From Cytospora piceicola (lineage: Eukaryota > Ascomycota > Sordariomycetes > Diaporthales > Cytosporaceae), in contig JALQBC010000011.1 in assembly GCA_023375675.1 (NCBI GenBank), positions 682,001 through 746,000 on the forward strand: a DNA stretch of 64,000 nt. Direction: 5' to 3'. A model generated the notes under the pieces. That model ran no database searches. It saw only the letters and a list, made by a program, of their open reading frames with translations, and was not told the DNA's origin. This document shows, piece by piece, positions 1 through 12,469 of this stretch; the stretch's first letter is position 1, and the number at the start of each line of letters is the position of its first letter. Made by a program: the position numbers and the translations under genes.

Positions 1-3000
1 ACCGTGGCGGTTCCCTGAAGAATTTCATCAAGGAAGGACAGGAGAAGTCACGATTGACTGTCAAGATCAAAAACACAGGACATGATGCATATCAGCATGA
101 CCTGTACGGTGATTCCATTATCATTGAGCGACACTTCACCAAGAGTGGCGGCAGCGGTTTCTTTGTCAAATCTGAGACAGGCAATAAGGTGTCGACACAT
201 AAAAGCGAGGTCGACAATATCGTCGAGTACTACTGTCTCCAAGTCGACAACCCTCTGAATATTCTATCCCAGGACAACGCGAGGCAATTCCTCAACCAAG
301 CCTCAGCCAAACAAAAATACAAATTCTTTCTCCAAGGCGTCCAACTTCAACAGCTTGATGACGATTACCGTGTCATCGAGGAGTATCTGACGTCGAACGA
401 GCACAAAGAAAGTGACCTGGAAGTCAAGCTGGATGCTGCGCAGAAGAAATATGAGAGAGCGAAGAGGGAGTATGAATTGTACATGCAATCCGAGGAAATG
501 CGCAAGAAATGTCGGCTGCTATCTCAGAAGGCGATCTGGGCCCAAGTTGTTGAGGCAGAACGCGGTGTCGATCGAAACGAACAACGAATCAATGAGGCCG
601 ATGGGCAAGTCGCTGAAGCACAACATGTGGTCACGCAGAAGACTCAAGAACTGCAAATCATCGATGATCAGCTCGCACAGGCCGAGGAAGCTTTGAAGGC
701 CGCCAAAGAAGAGGAGGGAGCCTTACAAGCCAACATGGAGACGGCCGAACAAGAGTACAGAAATGCGCAGAAAGAGCTTTCGACTCTCCAAACGGTGGAA
801 CGTGATGCACGTTCTCGCGTCACGAGTGCGCTGAAGGATGTGAAGGACTACGAGGAAAAGATTTCCGATGAAGAAAAACGTCTGCAAGATTTGAACGGAG
901 ACGCACACTCGCGGAAGACTGAAGAATTGGAAGCAGCACAGGCTAAAATCCAAGGCCTTGATCGTGAATCCGAAGAGGCAAACGAGCGAAAGCCAGGCGT
1001 CAAGGAAAAATCGGAGGCTGCAAAAGCAGAGTGGGATACCGTTGCGAAGTTTACCCTACAGAAACAGGATGAAATTGCAACGGCACGTAATAGGGTCAGA
1101 GAACTTGAGCGCGGCCAAGGATCCCTCTACGCTGCATACGAGCCACAAGTCCCGAACCTCCTCAGGATGATCGATGATGACGCCGGGTTTACGCAGAAGC
1201 CTGTTGGGCCCATCGGCGCTCACGTACAGGTTCTGCAGCCAATCTGGTCACCCATATTGGAAAAGACATTCGGTGAAACGCTCAACGGATTCATAGTCAC
1301 GAACAAGCCCGATCAGCAGCGACTTCGTGACATGATGAAGCGCTTCAAAATCGAGAAATGCCCCATCTTCATAAGCAACACGAAGCCAATCGACACTACG
1401 AGATCGGAACCTGACGACAACTTTGTCACGATCATGCGGATCCTCAATATTGCCAACCCCCTAATCCGGTCCCAGTTGATCATCAATCATCGCATTGAGC
1501 AGACCATTCTTGTCGAAGACAAGCGTGACGCTGAGCGCATCATGCTGGACGGCACAGTTCCCCGAAACGTCGCTGCCTGCTTTCACCTCTTCAAAGAGAA
1601 GGGGTTTGGATGGGGTGTGCGCCTAGCTGTTAACGCCAACCGTATTAGTTCTTCCCCTGTTCAACCTCCACATCGGTCTCAGAAGCCTCGTCTTAGGAGT
1701 GATTTGCAGCAAGAGGTCTCACTCCAGCAAGACAAGCTGAGGCACCTTGAAGCGGAGTTGGGGGACTTGCGGAGGCAGCAAAGGAGCCAAGAGCAAATTA
1801 TGGAACGGTGCGGGGAGGAAATGAAGGCGATTGTAAAGACTGCGGGCCACAACAAACAGAGATCGAGAGAGATCCAAGTGGAGATTGACGAAATCCAACG
1901 GGAACTCGACTCGTTCGACGGAGCCGATGGAAGGCTGGAGACTCTCCGAGAAGGTCTCAAGAAGGCTCAAGAAGACTACAATGTCTACGGTGACCAGTAT
2001 GGCACGATTGGGCTAAGGAAGCAGGAGCAGAACAAGACGGTGGAAGCCAACTTGGGAGTGTTGAGGGAAGAAAAGAAAAAGGTGCAGGAGTTCGAGACAC
2101 GGGTGAAAAAGGCCGAAGACAAGGTCAAGAGAGGCACCGACTCCCGCAGGCTTCAAGTTGTCCAGAAGAACGAGGCCCATGACAGGCTTCAAATGGCCGA
2201 GAACGAGAAGACAAGGCTGGAAGGGAAGCGAGAGCGACTGGAAGAGACGGTCCGTGACTATACATCGGAGGCAACGAAGGGCTGTTCTCGCGTCCACATT
2301 GGCGAAGAGGAGACGTACGAAGTGATTGTGAACCAGTATAAGTCTCTGCGCAAAACCCTCCAGGATCGTGAGCGAAGACGGGGTACGAGCGATGACGACG
2401 TTGTTAAACAAGCGAACGAAACCAAGGAGGAGTTCACCCGACTCCAGAAAGACGTGGAATCAGCCCGCAAGGACAACAAAGCGATGAAAAACAACCTTGC
2501 AGCACGACTGCAGAGATGGAGGCTATTCCAGCGATACATCTCTTCCTGCTCCCGCGCCAACTTCATGTATCTGCTCAGCGAGCGTGACTTTAGGGGTAGG
2601 CTGATCCTTGATCACGAGAGCCACGCGCTCGACGTCCAGGTCGAGCCCGACAGGACCCGCAAGAACGCAGCTGCCCGCAACACCAAGACACTTTCCGGCG
2701 GCGAGAAATCTTTCTCGTCCATCTGCCTGCTTCTGGCTATCTGGGAGGCCATGGGCTCTCCACTCCGGTGCTTGGACGAGTTTGACGTCTTCATGGACAA
2801 TGTGAACCGTGCCATTAGCACAGAGATGCTGGTGAGCGACCCCTTTCCTGATGCCTCACGGCACGAGAACCGTTTACTAATGCGTCATAGGTCCACGCCG
2901 CGCGCAACTCGATCGGCCGTCAGTACATTCTCATCACTCCTAATGCCATTGAGGGACGGGCAACATTGGACAAGGATGTGAAGATCATCAGGTATGTCGT

Positions 3001-3092
3001 AATAACAGTATATGTCCGATTCTCTGCCAGAGACTGACCTCGTGCCCCCTAGGTTGACCGACCCTCGTCAGCGCCGGCTGGCAGATCCATAG
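1..3092 (+). CDS. SMC6: SMC6, structural maintenance of chromosomes protein 6 (5' truncated by window edge)
   Basis: This is an ATPase subunit of the nuclear SMC5/6 complex, which acts in recombinational repair and replication-fork stability. The reading frame is already open at base 3, so the N-terminal Walker A domain lies outside the window; 989 residues are visible. Exons are <1-2831, 2891-2991 and 3053-3092. The visible part begins in the N-terminal ATPase region (frame reads RGGSLKNFIKEG), then a long coiled coil, a hinge near bases 1210-1320 (GAHVQVLQ ... GETLNGFIV), a second coiled coil, and the C-terminal ABC signature LSGGEKSFSS followed by the Walker B stretch CLDEFDVFMD. The C-terminus is only correct if two short introns (59 and 61 bp) are removed; unspliced, the frame runs into unrelated sequence. 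The end, LTDPRQRRLADP, is typical of SMC6 rather than SMC5. Identification is secure. Confidence 0.95.
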
Positions 3093-3496
3093 AAAGGGAT
3101 CTCTACATTGTGTCGCAATAATTCGATGGTACAGAGTTGTTCCGTTTACGAAAAGAGAAAAGTATTATGTAGGGCTTTTAGGTCGCGGTAGACTCGGATG
3201 ATCGCACGGGGCTCATAGCATGGTCGTTGGGGATCACTGTGATGAATTGGCTGGAGTTAAGGACGTTTGCACTGCGGGTCACATTTTGTAACGACACGAG
3301 GTTCCCCTCCTCGAATGGCTTCGCGGCTTTGAGAGGCAAGTTCCATATTTCTCAGACTTTGGTAGTTGTAGCGGAGTTTGTATTTGCAGTACAAGGAGTA
3401 CCTCCTACAGAGCCTGTCTTCCGTCCTCATTGAGAAAAATACGGATTTCTACGATAGTACCGTGCTCGCACACCAGACGCTCCACTGTCCGTCCCA
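3093..3496. other. Convergent intergenic region SMC6/COQ9
   Basis: About 400 bp between the 3' ends of SMC6 (+) and COQ9 (-). It should hold both 3' UTRs and polyadenylation sites. Short open frames here show no protein similarity that I recognise. Confidence 0.6.
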
Positions 3497-3945
3497 TCAT
3501 ATCCGCACGCCCTTGCTCCTCAGGACGTTCAAGCTCGCGTTGGCCGTGTAGCCGACCCACTGGCCCACGGACCTCAGCGTGCCGCCGACGCCCTGCACCT
3601 CCTCGAGCCTCCTCCGCAGGAACCTCCTCGTCTCGGCGAAGCCCTCGGAGTGGTCGGTCGTCATGAACAGCTCGGCGGACGCGTAGGTGGCGGACAGGGA
3701 CGCGCGCTTGGTGTACCACGAGGGGTCGACGGCCGTGTCGCCCACGAGGAACCAGATCTCGTCCGACAGCCGGGCGAGCTCCCTGAGGGAGGCGGGGACG
3801 TGGCTCGGCTGGGCCATGATGGCGAGCGCCTTTTGTCGGTTTGGGTCACCTCGTCAGCGGGGGCTGGACCACGTAGCCGCATGCGCGTGGGCATAACCTC
3901 CATGTGATGTTCCTCCTGCCGGGGGAAAGGGTGAGGGAGGGGAGG

Positions 3946-3993
<48 letters not shown>

Positions 3994-4424
3994 TTTCAGC
4001 AACTCACCTCCTGCAGCCGGCCGACGACGGCCTCGTTCCCCATCAGCCTCTCCCAGGTCAGCATCTCGACCTTGGCGCCCAGGCCGAGCCGGGCGCCCTC
4101 CTCGCCGCTGAAGAGCACCTTGGACTTGAGCGCCAGGGCCTCCCGCTGGTAGACGATGTGCCAGAGGACCAGGCTGAAGACGCCGTCCGGCAGCACGTTG
4201 GTGCTGATGTCGAGGTAGCCGGCGTCGCGGGCGCCGAGGGCCAGGGCCTTCTGCGTGAAGCCGTGCTCGGGCACGCGCGCGTGCGCGGCGGCCAGGATGG
4301 CGCGCTCCGCAGGGGAGAAGGTGTCCGGGGGGGACGGGTGGTCGTACGAGTGGTAGGGGCGGGGGCCGGCGGGGGCGGAGGGCGCTGGGAGCCGCGGGCG
4401 GAGCTGGGACTGTCTCGACCGCCG

Positions 4425-4456
<32 letters not shown>

Positions 4457-4628
4457 TCCTGGAGCTCGGGCTGGTGGTGAGGGTGCGGCTAGATGGAGGG
4501 GCGGCGGCGGCGGCGGCGGCGGATGGTGCGGCCGGGGCTGCTGTTCTCGGCCGGGTGGCCTGCGCAAGTGCCCTTGTTGCTGCTGTGCGGCATGTTGAGG
4601 GTGGCAGTCTGCAGGTTAGGGGGCCCAT
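3497..4628 (-). CDS. COQ9: COQ9, ubiquinone biosynthesis lipid-binding protein (mitochondrial)
   Basis: COQ9 binds isoprenoid lipid intermediates and helps COQ7 in the coenzyme Q biosynthetic complex on the mitochondrial inner membrane. Two exons on the - strand, 4628-4008 and 3829-3497, give 317 aa. The splice joins VGRLQE to ALAIMAQPSHVP in phase 0. Family hallmarks include the ILAAAHARVPEHGFTQ helix region, the DPSWYTKRASLSA motif, ELFMT, and the C-terminus NVLRSKGVRI. The first 100 or so residues form an unusually Ala/Pro/Arg/Ser-rich leader with polyalanine tracts encoded by GCA and GCC repeats; this fits a mitochondrial transit peptide but is longer than usual. The start chosen is the first ATG of the frame. 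The 178-bp intron contains a long TG/CA microsatellite. The family call is secure; the exact start is less so. Confidence 0.9.
3949..3987. repeat. (TG)n microsatellite inside the COQ9 intron
   Basis: About 19 uninterrupted TG units on the + strand (CA on the coding strand), lying within the single COQ9 intron between its donor at 4007 and acceptor at 3830. Confidence 0.95.
4427..4453. repeat. (CTG)9 trinucleotide repeat coding for polyalanine in COQ9
   Basis: Nine CTG units on the + strand; read on the - strand in the COQ9 frame they are GCA codons and encode an alanine run in the presumed transit peptide. A second Ala run is encoded by the GGC repeat near 4501-4522. Confidence 0.9.
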
Positions 4629-6449
4629 TGTCGGTGCTGATCGTCGGTTTCGGACGGGTCCAGTTTCTCTATGAAGTATCTCGGCGGTGGGATGGGAGCT
4701 TTTTTTGCTGTGTGACTAGGTACTTAGCTAGCTATGGCGCGCGTGGTCGCGTAAGTGATGCTGGGTGGGGGTGGGTGGACACAAGGAAAAGGAAGCGGAA
4801 ACAGAAAAGAAAAAGAGGAAAAAAAAACTGGCCCGCGAGCCGAGCCGAAGCGAAGCCAAGCGTTCATGCCACTCATCGATCAGTTTGGCCTTGATAAGCA
4901 CTTCATTGTGGAGCAAAAGGCCCGTGTTGTCGCTCGCTACTTATACCGCATGAAAGGGAACATTGGAGCAGGGACTGGGACAGGCTTAGCTATCTTTGAA
5001 TTGACTGCATGTATAACTACACTACAGCTTTTGACCTCCTGCAATTGTTTGATAGACAGACCGCTTCCGAGTCCTTTTGTTGTTCTCATTATGGTCCCAT
5101 CGTCCCAGGCCAACCGCGTCAAAATATATCGTCAACCCGCTCCACCACTCAGAAACGGACGTACGTACATCACATAAAACCGGGTATTGATCATACTTGA
5201 CGTAGCTTCTTATATGGGGTTTGAACGGGTCGTTTACGCGTATCAGTTGAAGGGGAGGCGGGGGGGGGGTTGCCTTATATCTCCTCTGGGGCAGGGAACA
5301 CAGCTATCATTCCACTAATCCCTCTTATTGGAACTATTCCGAGGCGAATTGCATATGAAGCAATGGCTGGGTTCCTGTCATATTTTCCACTGTACTTTCT
5401 TTTGCGACCCTCTCCGGCTGGTTCGCCTTCTCAGAAACACCAATCATTGCTTCCTCCGAGGGCTCGTAAGAGCTTCGAGTGTAATGTGTGTCAAAGCAGA
5501 AGCTGGAAGTCTGGTTCATGTGCGAGAAAGAGAGAAAGAGAGAAGGCGTTATGGGATTCTTATATAGGCATCCCGTATGGTGATTTTCCTTGGAGCTAAG
5601 CATGGCGGCCAACCGTAGTAATGGTTGATTGGAGCACACCGACACAGCAGTGCTCTGCTTCCGGCTTTCGTTGGATGGGGGGGGGAGGGGAGGGTTGGCA
5701 ACATACGCCCTGGGGGTATTCGAGCCTGCATACCATGAGGATGTTGCTGGGTCAGAGTGGCCTTGTTAAGCTTCCTTCTGCTTTCTCGGCACCGACGACG
5801 CCATCAGGTGTTGGACAGTGACTGGAACCTTGTGGACCGGTGAACTCCTGACTATTGGGCACCGGATCACGTTGCTTCTCAAAGAAGGATCTACCGCAAG
5901 GCTCTGTCTGATTCGGATTTTCCATCCATGCTGGGCCGGACGGTTTCATGTTGGTGCAGTGATTGTGCCCCTGAGACGCATCCACAATGTCCAAGATCAC
6001 TGGGTCGTTTTCCACTGCTGGTCCGATTGAAGCCGAACACATGATCCGGAAGGACTCGACTGGACAGCTGTTTCTTGGCTCATTATCTGCCAATGATTGT
6101 TGATTGGGGGAGGGGGTGGGGTTAGACTCCAGCACAAGTAGGCTCCTCCTGCAGGTATCGTAGGTGTGCAGTGTTATCCGAGCAAAGTCAACGCATGCAG
6201 ATGTAAATGCGAGGAATTTGGCATGACAGGTCAGCTGTGGCTTCCGTCGGTGGAGTTGGACAATGGCGACCGTTCGATTAACAGCACCGTCCTTGCCAGG
6301 CTTGGGAGACAGTGCTGCCTGGTCTCCAAATACATACCTAGGTAGGTACTTGCTTCCTCAGATCTTTCCCGGGCAGGTCGAGATACAAGCAGAGGCGCGA
6401 ACACATCCGTGACAGGCTGCTGTGTGCTTTGAGGATACTTGCTTGGCTC

Positions 6450-8622
6450 CCAGCTACCTTGCATCCGAGGATCCCCGTTGCGTATGCTGATCGTGGCGTC
6501 CAGTACTTTGGCACCTGGTCAAGGATCCTTGGTTGAGGCTCGAGTCCACGGAACGGTCTTTGCTGGTCGAGGTCCTGCCGCCTCCCTGACCGGCAGAACA
6601 GGCAGACCGTGGCTTAAAGCCATAAGTAACTAGAGCTGCCGTGATCCAGCATCTGCGAGGCTTCATTGGGTGGCTCTAAGCTTGGTCAATGATCTCGCTG
6701 CCCCTTGGGGCGGCTCGGCAGTGCCAATAAGAGAGATAGGGGTCAGTCTATATTTGCTGGCCAGATCCATCAGAACTGATGCCCGTACTGTGTGTACTGT
6801 GTTAACAAGGACCGGACGGAAGTAGGTGAGGTCCCACTGATCATCCAGTGTCTTAGTTGTCAGGGCCAATCGAGAGACCCTGCCTGTCCTCGGCATGGCA
6901 TGATACCCAGGTACCATGAGGAGCCATGGACATGCCCAGGTAACGGAAGGCGAAAAAGGCCGAAGCAACTATCAGTACCTCGTTTTCTGGGCCTGCTGCC
7001 GATTCCGGATGAGGTCGGCCAAGATGCTTGTAGCGTGACATTGCGTTTTGGTGGGTGGCATCGAGTACCCAAGATGTTGTGGTGTGCAGAAGAGAGAGGG
7101 GGCCCCAGCAGGAACGCTGGTTCAAGCCTTGCAGCAGCAGACGTCTTACCTTGCCGTACTGTGGTCTCTTCTTCATTGACTTGGAGGTCTCATAGTACAG
7201 ATGTTGCTGTAGGGCTGTCCCTATGGACAGAGGTTCCAAGGTCGCGTTTCGCTCGAAACCAGTGCATAGTCAGGGCCGATGACAAGATGATTTGGTGGCC
7301 TGGGAACGAGGAGCCGGAGACTGACAGCGACCAAGCCGGGCCTCGTGTATCGGTTGCTTATCCGCAAGGCTCGCAGAACACCAAGACTGCTGAAGACAGT
7401 AAGTTGACTTGGTGTGCGGCCCCCATGAAACATAGAAGCCGTGCCCTGGGAAACAGACCATGCCGGTTTGAGAGCGAGCGAATGTAGCGTTTCCATGCAA
7501 GTTTGGGCGTGGAATGGATAACTGACCCGGGAGGATTCAGGAAATAGAGGTCAGGAAACGCCAGTTATCCCCCGTTTTAACCCTCACGGCCATATTCTTT
7601 TCACACATATTTTGGTGACAAATACCGAGCCGTCCGTTCCTTCCTAGCCAACTGTTTCCCATACTTGGGGGCATTCACCCTTCCTGTTACCTGCGAAGTC
7701 GCAGAAGCGCATTCAACGCCAGCTTCACTTGCGTGTCTCGCTGCGAAGGGGGACGGACATGCACGGCGAGATGTGACATGTTCTTCGGTCCACAAGACGT
7801 CCAGAGCCACTGATGATACCCTTGTATCCTGGCACACAAAGATCTCGATGTCCATATCAAATATAGCTGGGATGGCTGGGATAGCTGGGTCGTCATTAGT
7901 CCGGCTGCGCCCACTATTGAGATTGGGATGCAAAAGCCACATCCAAAATACCATCGAACAATGCCAGTCGAGGGGAGAAAAGGTGCACTTCTGACCTCTC
8001 ACAATGGCAGATCTCGCCTAGGCATGTGAGACTTGAGATCTAAGTGGAGGCCGACATTGACCGGTGAGGATCTGGTTGAGATGGAGGATCCCTGCACCGC
8101 ACTTCATTGCCTCGAGTGGAATTCACTTTGTAGATATGTAGCGAGGAGAGGATTGAAGGACGAGGGTGTGTTTTTAGCCAGTTGCTGTGGTACCTATGAA
8201 TCCTCCACATGGTCTGTAGGCTTCGATAAAAATACTTAGTTGATGCCCCGGGTCGAGAGGAACATGGACTACGAACGGATATAAGAAGCCGGTTCAAATG
8301 TTGGACGCTACTCATCACCCCATTTTCATATGTCATTCTCCAGTCAGACCAGACCCTCAACGGAATTGTCCGTCCAGCCCCCCCCCCTTTCCTTCAACTC
8401 CCCTGCCGAGAGCCGTCGGCTCTCGAGGTTGATACAGCTCATCGACTTCACGACCCAACATCCGACACTTTGTCGTTGACATGTCAGTTGGGTCCAGTTT
8501 AAGGTACCGTACCGGGGATTCAGACGTATGGCAATCACGCGCCTCGTTGATTCATGAAATGAATGCAGTGGTTCTATAAGTCGCCAGACCTCTGGCGCTC
8601 TCGACCACACTGGCATGTCCAT
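6450..8622 (-). mobile_element. Possible decayed Ty1/copia-type retrotransposon relic (pol remnants)
   Basis: On the - strand, scattered frames give weak similarity, in the right order, to copia pol. At 8622-8344 a stretch resembles the integrase core around the usual RTDNGGE region (RRVIAIRLNPRYG). Near 7900-7840, IFVCQDTRVSSVALDVLWTEE resembles the strand-and-linker segment before reverse transcriptase. At 7265-7225, GPDYALVSSET resembles the DYxETFAPV opening of the RT domain. At about 7150, GKVRRLLLQGLNQ resembles GKVCRLLKGLYGLKQ. At about 6910, FRYLGMSM resembles the FLGMxI motif. Frames are broken, spacing is compressed and no YVDD box or LTRs could be found. This rests on eye-matched motifs only and could be coincidence. 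Confidence 0.33.
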
Positions 8623-10504
8623 CGTTCTTGCTGTATCGAAAAAGCGAAATCTTCGGGCAGAGGATACCTAGGTATATAGAAGAGCTATTGGGATTTCTGT
8701 CGGTGTGGTTCCCTGTTGTCACAAACTGTTTTGCCTTCCTAGAATTCGCCTACCTCTCCACGTCCGTTAGGAACCAACAGCCCCAAGGCCGAGGTAGTCA
8801 CTCAGAGCTCTGAACTCAACCTCAGGAACCAACACATTCCCTCTCAGACCTCCAGAAGAGCGAAGAGAAACAAGGAGGCTGACCGCGTTGATGATGTCGG
8901 CTCCTCATACCATAGAGTTAGAGTTACTCGATCACAGGACATCCTCCTGCCCACACTGGCGATTGGGCCTCGATGCTATCAGCGATTTTACCTGGTGAAG
9001 CTATGTCACTCGTTCATGACGGATGCCATATATATGCTTTTTGTGAGCCCTCGCGCTCTGATACGGCGGACAACCTAACGGAATAGCTGCGCCCAGCGTA
9101 ACCTACCGTCAGCAAACAACTGAATGCTTGTGTACACTCACTGAGACCCCTCCCCCTTGTGTGTACACTTCGGCACAATTCCAACACCGCAAGTATATGT
9201 GCACCAAGTCAGTTGACATCTATCTGGCGTCAAAGATGCCTGTCACATACCAATACAAACCCGGCTTCTCTTATCAGCCAACAAGCCAGAGACCTGTCGT
9301 GCAACGCTCGGGGCCAATGCTCAAGAGAAGGCAGCCACAAGGCAACCAGGCAATAGCCATGTTGGAAGGAAGCGAGATGCTGGGCACATCGTAACCCAAA
9401 GTCATCCATTGGTCGAGTCTCAGTACATGTAGACGAGCGGTATACTGCTGCAACGCCCGTCTGACTCTCGGTAAGCGATTCCGGAAGGTCGCCTATCACG
9501 CCTCTGACCTAGATTTTGCTTTGGCCGCAGGGAGGGGTGAGCACAATCACTTCATCTCCATTGCCAATGTCTTTTGCTCTGATAGCAGCCAGGCGTGTGA
9601 CTCGCCCGCTGGTTACCCCAGCCATCTCAGGCGAGTGTCTCAGGCTGGCAGGTCAGGGATCATGTATTCCCAGAAGACTCGACAGGAGCCCACTGTAGCC
9701 CAGGAGGGGCCTCGGGAGGTACGGAACATGTCCCGGCTCCTTTCCCTTCCCTCCCAACACCTACTTAGGTACATTGACAGCATACCTAGGTCTTCTGATA
9801 GTCCGTTGCCTATATGTAAGTGCACATGCATTTGGCCAAGCAGCATTGGGCAGCACGCCTGGGAGTGAAGGCCGAAGCACACCCTCTGCCAGCAACCAGG
9901 CATTATGTTTACCACTTCATTTGCTGTCATATCCATGCATCACCACGGACTAAACTCGACGAGGTGGTTTCCCTGGACGGGAACGCGCCTACACCCACCC
10001 ACCGTCTTCGCTCCTGGTATCCTAAGGACGTAACAGCTCGCTGTGCCCTCTTCTATTAGCGACTATGATATGATGACCGTTTGCACTTCTGGATACGCGT
10101 TTGACGGAGAGAACTTGTGGCTTCTGTGCTGTGGATTGGGGGATGGAGCGGGCACAGTTGTAGAGTATTGCCCTTGAGAGATGTTACTCTGGTGGTGAAG
10201 CTGTGATACCTGCCTGACATTGCGTTGTCAGTGATGTTTCGATGATGAGCGGTAAATACTACGGTACCTGATACCTACCGATGCACGATGTGGTAACCTT
10301 GGGAGGTTGGTCCGTCGTCAAGAGAGAGTACCTAGGTAGAGCGTAGGTATCGACATACCCAATAAGTATAGACAGGTAAATAACGGATACGGATATAGTA
10401 CCATGTACTCACGCTCGGTAGGCTTTGCACCTTTTGGTCGTCGTCCTGTTGGGTTCAGACCCCACATGAGCTCCAATCGATCTCAGCTCCAAAAGTACCT
10501 GCTT

Positions 10505-10570
10505 AAGTACCTAGGTGAGCTGCATACCTGTCCGCAGGTGCCTAGGTAGATACCTGGGTACTTAGGTATT
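10505..10570. repeat. Cluster of CCTAGGTA/ACTTAGGTA-type motifs
   Basis: Four partly degenerate copies of the palindromic TACCTAGGTA motif occur in 66 bp of intergenic DNA. See the matching finding for the window-wide distribution. Confidence 0.7.
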
Positions 10571-11361
10571 ACGGAGGTCTAGCCAGATCTTTCTTCAACA
10601 AGTGCCAATTTCACATGCAGAGCACTAACAACGTCGAGGTCATAACAAAGGATCTCTGTTAGATTGCTCGATCCTGGTCTGCTATCCGGACCCGGATCTG
10701 GAACTTGCTGCAGCTTGTATCTCTTGAACCCGCCCCTAATCCACATATGTTGCGACCTCCAAGGTTGTGACTGGTATTTAGGTTAGGTACTTACCTAGGA
10801 GTAGGTATGCAGGAGAAAGTGCAAATCCATGGTGAGATCATTAATCACGACCCTTATTGCGCGAGTCCGGACATCCTGACATCCTGACACCTTGACACCC
10901 TGACACCCTGATACCGTTCGTGCCTGCTTTATACCCAAAAGAGTAAGCGTCGGTCCAAGCCCCACCCCATCCCGCATTGCCCAATCAACAGGCCAATGGT
11001 GAACGCGCACACCCCCTGCCTACCCAAGCCTACCCAAGCCCGGCAAGACGCTGGGGCCACTTATGGGCCCCTCGGAGCACCCAGCTGAAGAAAAAACCGA
11101 GCCGTCCTGTCTCCAACTTACCCAGACTCATCTGTGCAAGCTGTTACGGACTGGATTACCGTACGTCTCTTCTGTTCCACGCGCCGCCCACCAACCCGAC
11201 CCGACCGACCGACCTAACGCGACAGCATTTGGACGCGAAGCTTGGGGACACGCCGGCCTCTACTCTTTTGATTCCCTGACATTACGTCCTACGGATTGCA
11301 TCACATCAGATCAGAATCCCATCTGACTGACTAGAAACAAACCGTGCTCCAGACACCTGAC

Positions 11362-11380
11362 CTCTCTCTCTCTCTCTCTC
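11362..11380. repeat. (CT)n microsatellite
   Basis: A pure CT run on the + strand, upstream of the GBP2-like gene. Confidence 0.9.
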
Positions 11381-11552
11381 ATCGGCCTTTTATTTGGTCT
11401 CGCGACTTCTTTGGTCTCTTGTCGACAAGGCTCGTTGGCCTTCCCAAAGGTTCTATCTATCATCAAAATCCAGCCTGGGTTTACCTGTATCCACGTCCAC
11501 TTTCCACACAAGGTCCATCTCCCCATTTCCCACTCTTTAATACACACAGTAT

Positions 11553-11585
11553 CCTGCCCTGCCCTGCCCTGCCCTGCCCTGCCCT
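11553..11585. repeat. (CCTGC)n pentanucleotide repeat
   Basis: Six and a half tandem copies of a 5-bp unit. A related unit in the opposite sense (GGGCA) is repeated near 45929-45962. Confidence 0.9.
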
Positions 11586-11624
11586 GTATCTTCAACTGAT
11601 CCTGCCCTGTCCTTGCACCCACCA

Positions 11625-11654
11625 CCTACCTACCTACCTACCTACCTACCTACC
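11625..11654. repeat. (CCTA)n tetranucleotide repeat
   Basis: About seven tandem copies of CCTA/TACC just downstream of the CCTGC repeat. Confidence 0.9.
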
Positions 11655-12469
11655 ACCCAAGGTACTGTAGCTACCTAAGGTAGGTGTCCCATCTGCACGG
11701 CACCTGCTTCATACCCCGAAGGTATACATACGTACATACCTAGGTAGCTACACTTCACTTCACACGTCAAGCCACGGCGTGCCTTACCTCCCAAGGTTAC
11801 CGGTGGACCGTTACGGTACTCGTCGAACACATTTGCCCCCCCCCCCTCCTCATTGTTCGTTATCGTTCCTGCCTGGTACATGCTGCAGAGCCTGGGATCG
11901 CCTGCCTTGAGGTAGCTGACACATTCTTGGGAACTGCAGTGGGATTGGTATCGGCAACATTAGCAAGCGCCAGCCTAGGGCCAACCTACATGCACGGCTT
12001 CCGTCACGTCGTCCCGGAAGCAGTACCCTGCATTTTTTTCTCCGCCTTCGTGCCCCCTTCTGCTCTGACTACCAACCACTGCCATCACACGCCACGAGCA
12101 AACGTCCGGTACTAGGTATCTCTCACCATTCACCATTCACCACCCACCACTCACCACTCACCACTCACTACTCACTACCTAGGTATTCACTACACATCCC
12201 CGACGCTTCACCGCGTGTATCTTCACTTTGCGCATGCTGTCTACCACCGTACTCCTCTCCTTATGAACGTCTACTTACGAGGCTCCAGGATCACGCACCG
12301 ACCACGTCTCTTCTTGCCTCAGCAGCAGCAGCATCATCACAGCCCTCCGCAGTAGACGCCTCAGTCTTCTAGCGTGGATTCTCACAAGGCCAAGACGACA
12401 TCACCGAACATCAACGGTGACTCCCTTCAAGTAGACGACAAGCAAGGCCTGTCCGACACCATTGTAACA

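Larger units (their letters stand above)
4629..12469. other. Gene-poor 7.8-kb block between COQ9 and the GBP2-like gene
   Basis: No frame here reads as an intact protein. The many open frames of 60-230 codons are short, overlap on both strands and lack recognisable motifs. It contains a probable decayed retroelement (about 6450-8622, - strand), many TACCTAGGTA-type motifs, and a chain of simple repeats from about 11360 to 12680. The right end (about 12250-12469) is probably the 5' leader of the RNA-binding protein gene. The block is not strikingly AT-rich. Confidence 0.6.

Noticed and set aside
4058..4598. Long frames on both strands overlapping COQ9 exon 1 (poly-Val/Cys on +, poly-Gln/Pro/Arg on -)
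   Set aside because: GC-rich triplet repeats keep all frames open; only the COQ9 frame joins to the conserved second exon.
6792..7487. A 231-codon + strand frame, the longest in the gene-poor block
   Set aside because: No domain, no codon regularity, and it overlaps - strand fragments that resemble retroelement pol; most likely a chance frame.
10440..10475. GGGTTCAGACCCC, which looks like a tRNA T-arm
   Set aside because: The loop lacks the conserved A at position 58 and no acceptor stem or D-arm can be placed upstream. No other convincing tRNA was seen in the window.
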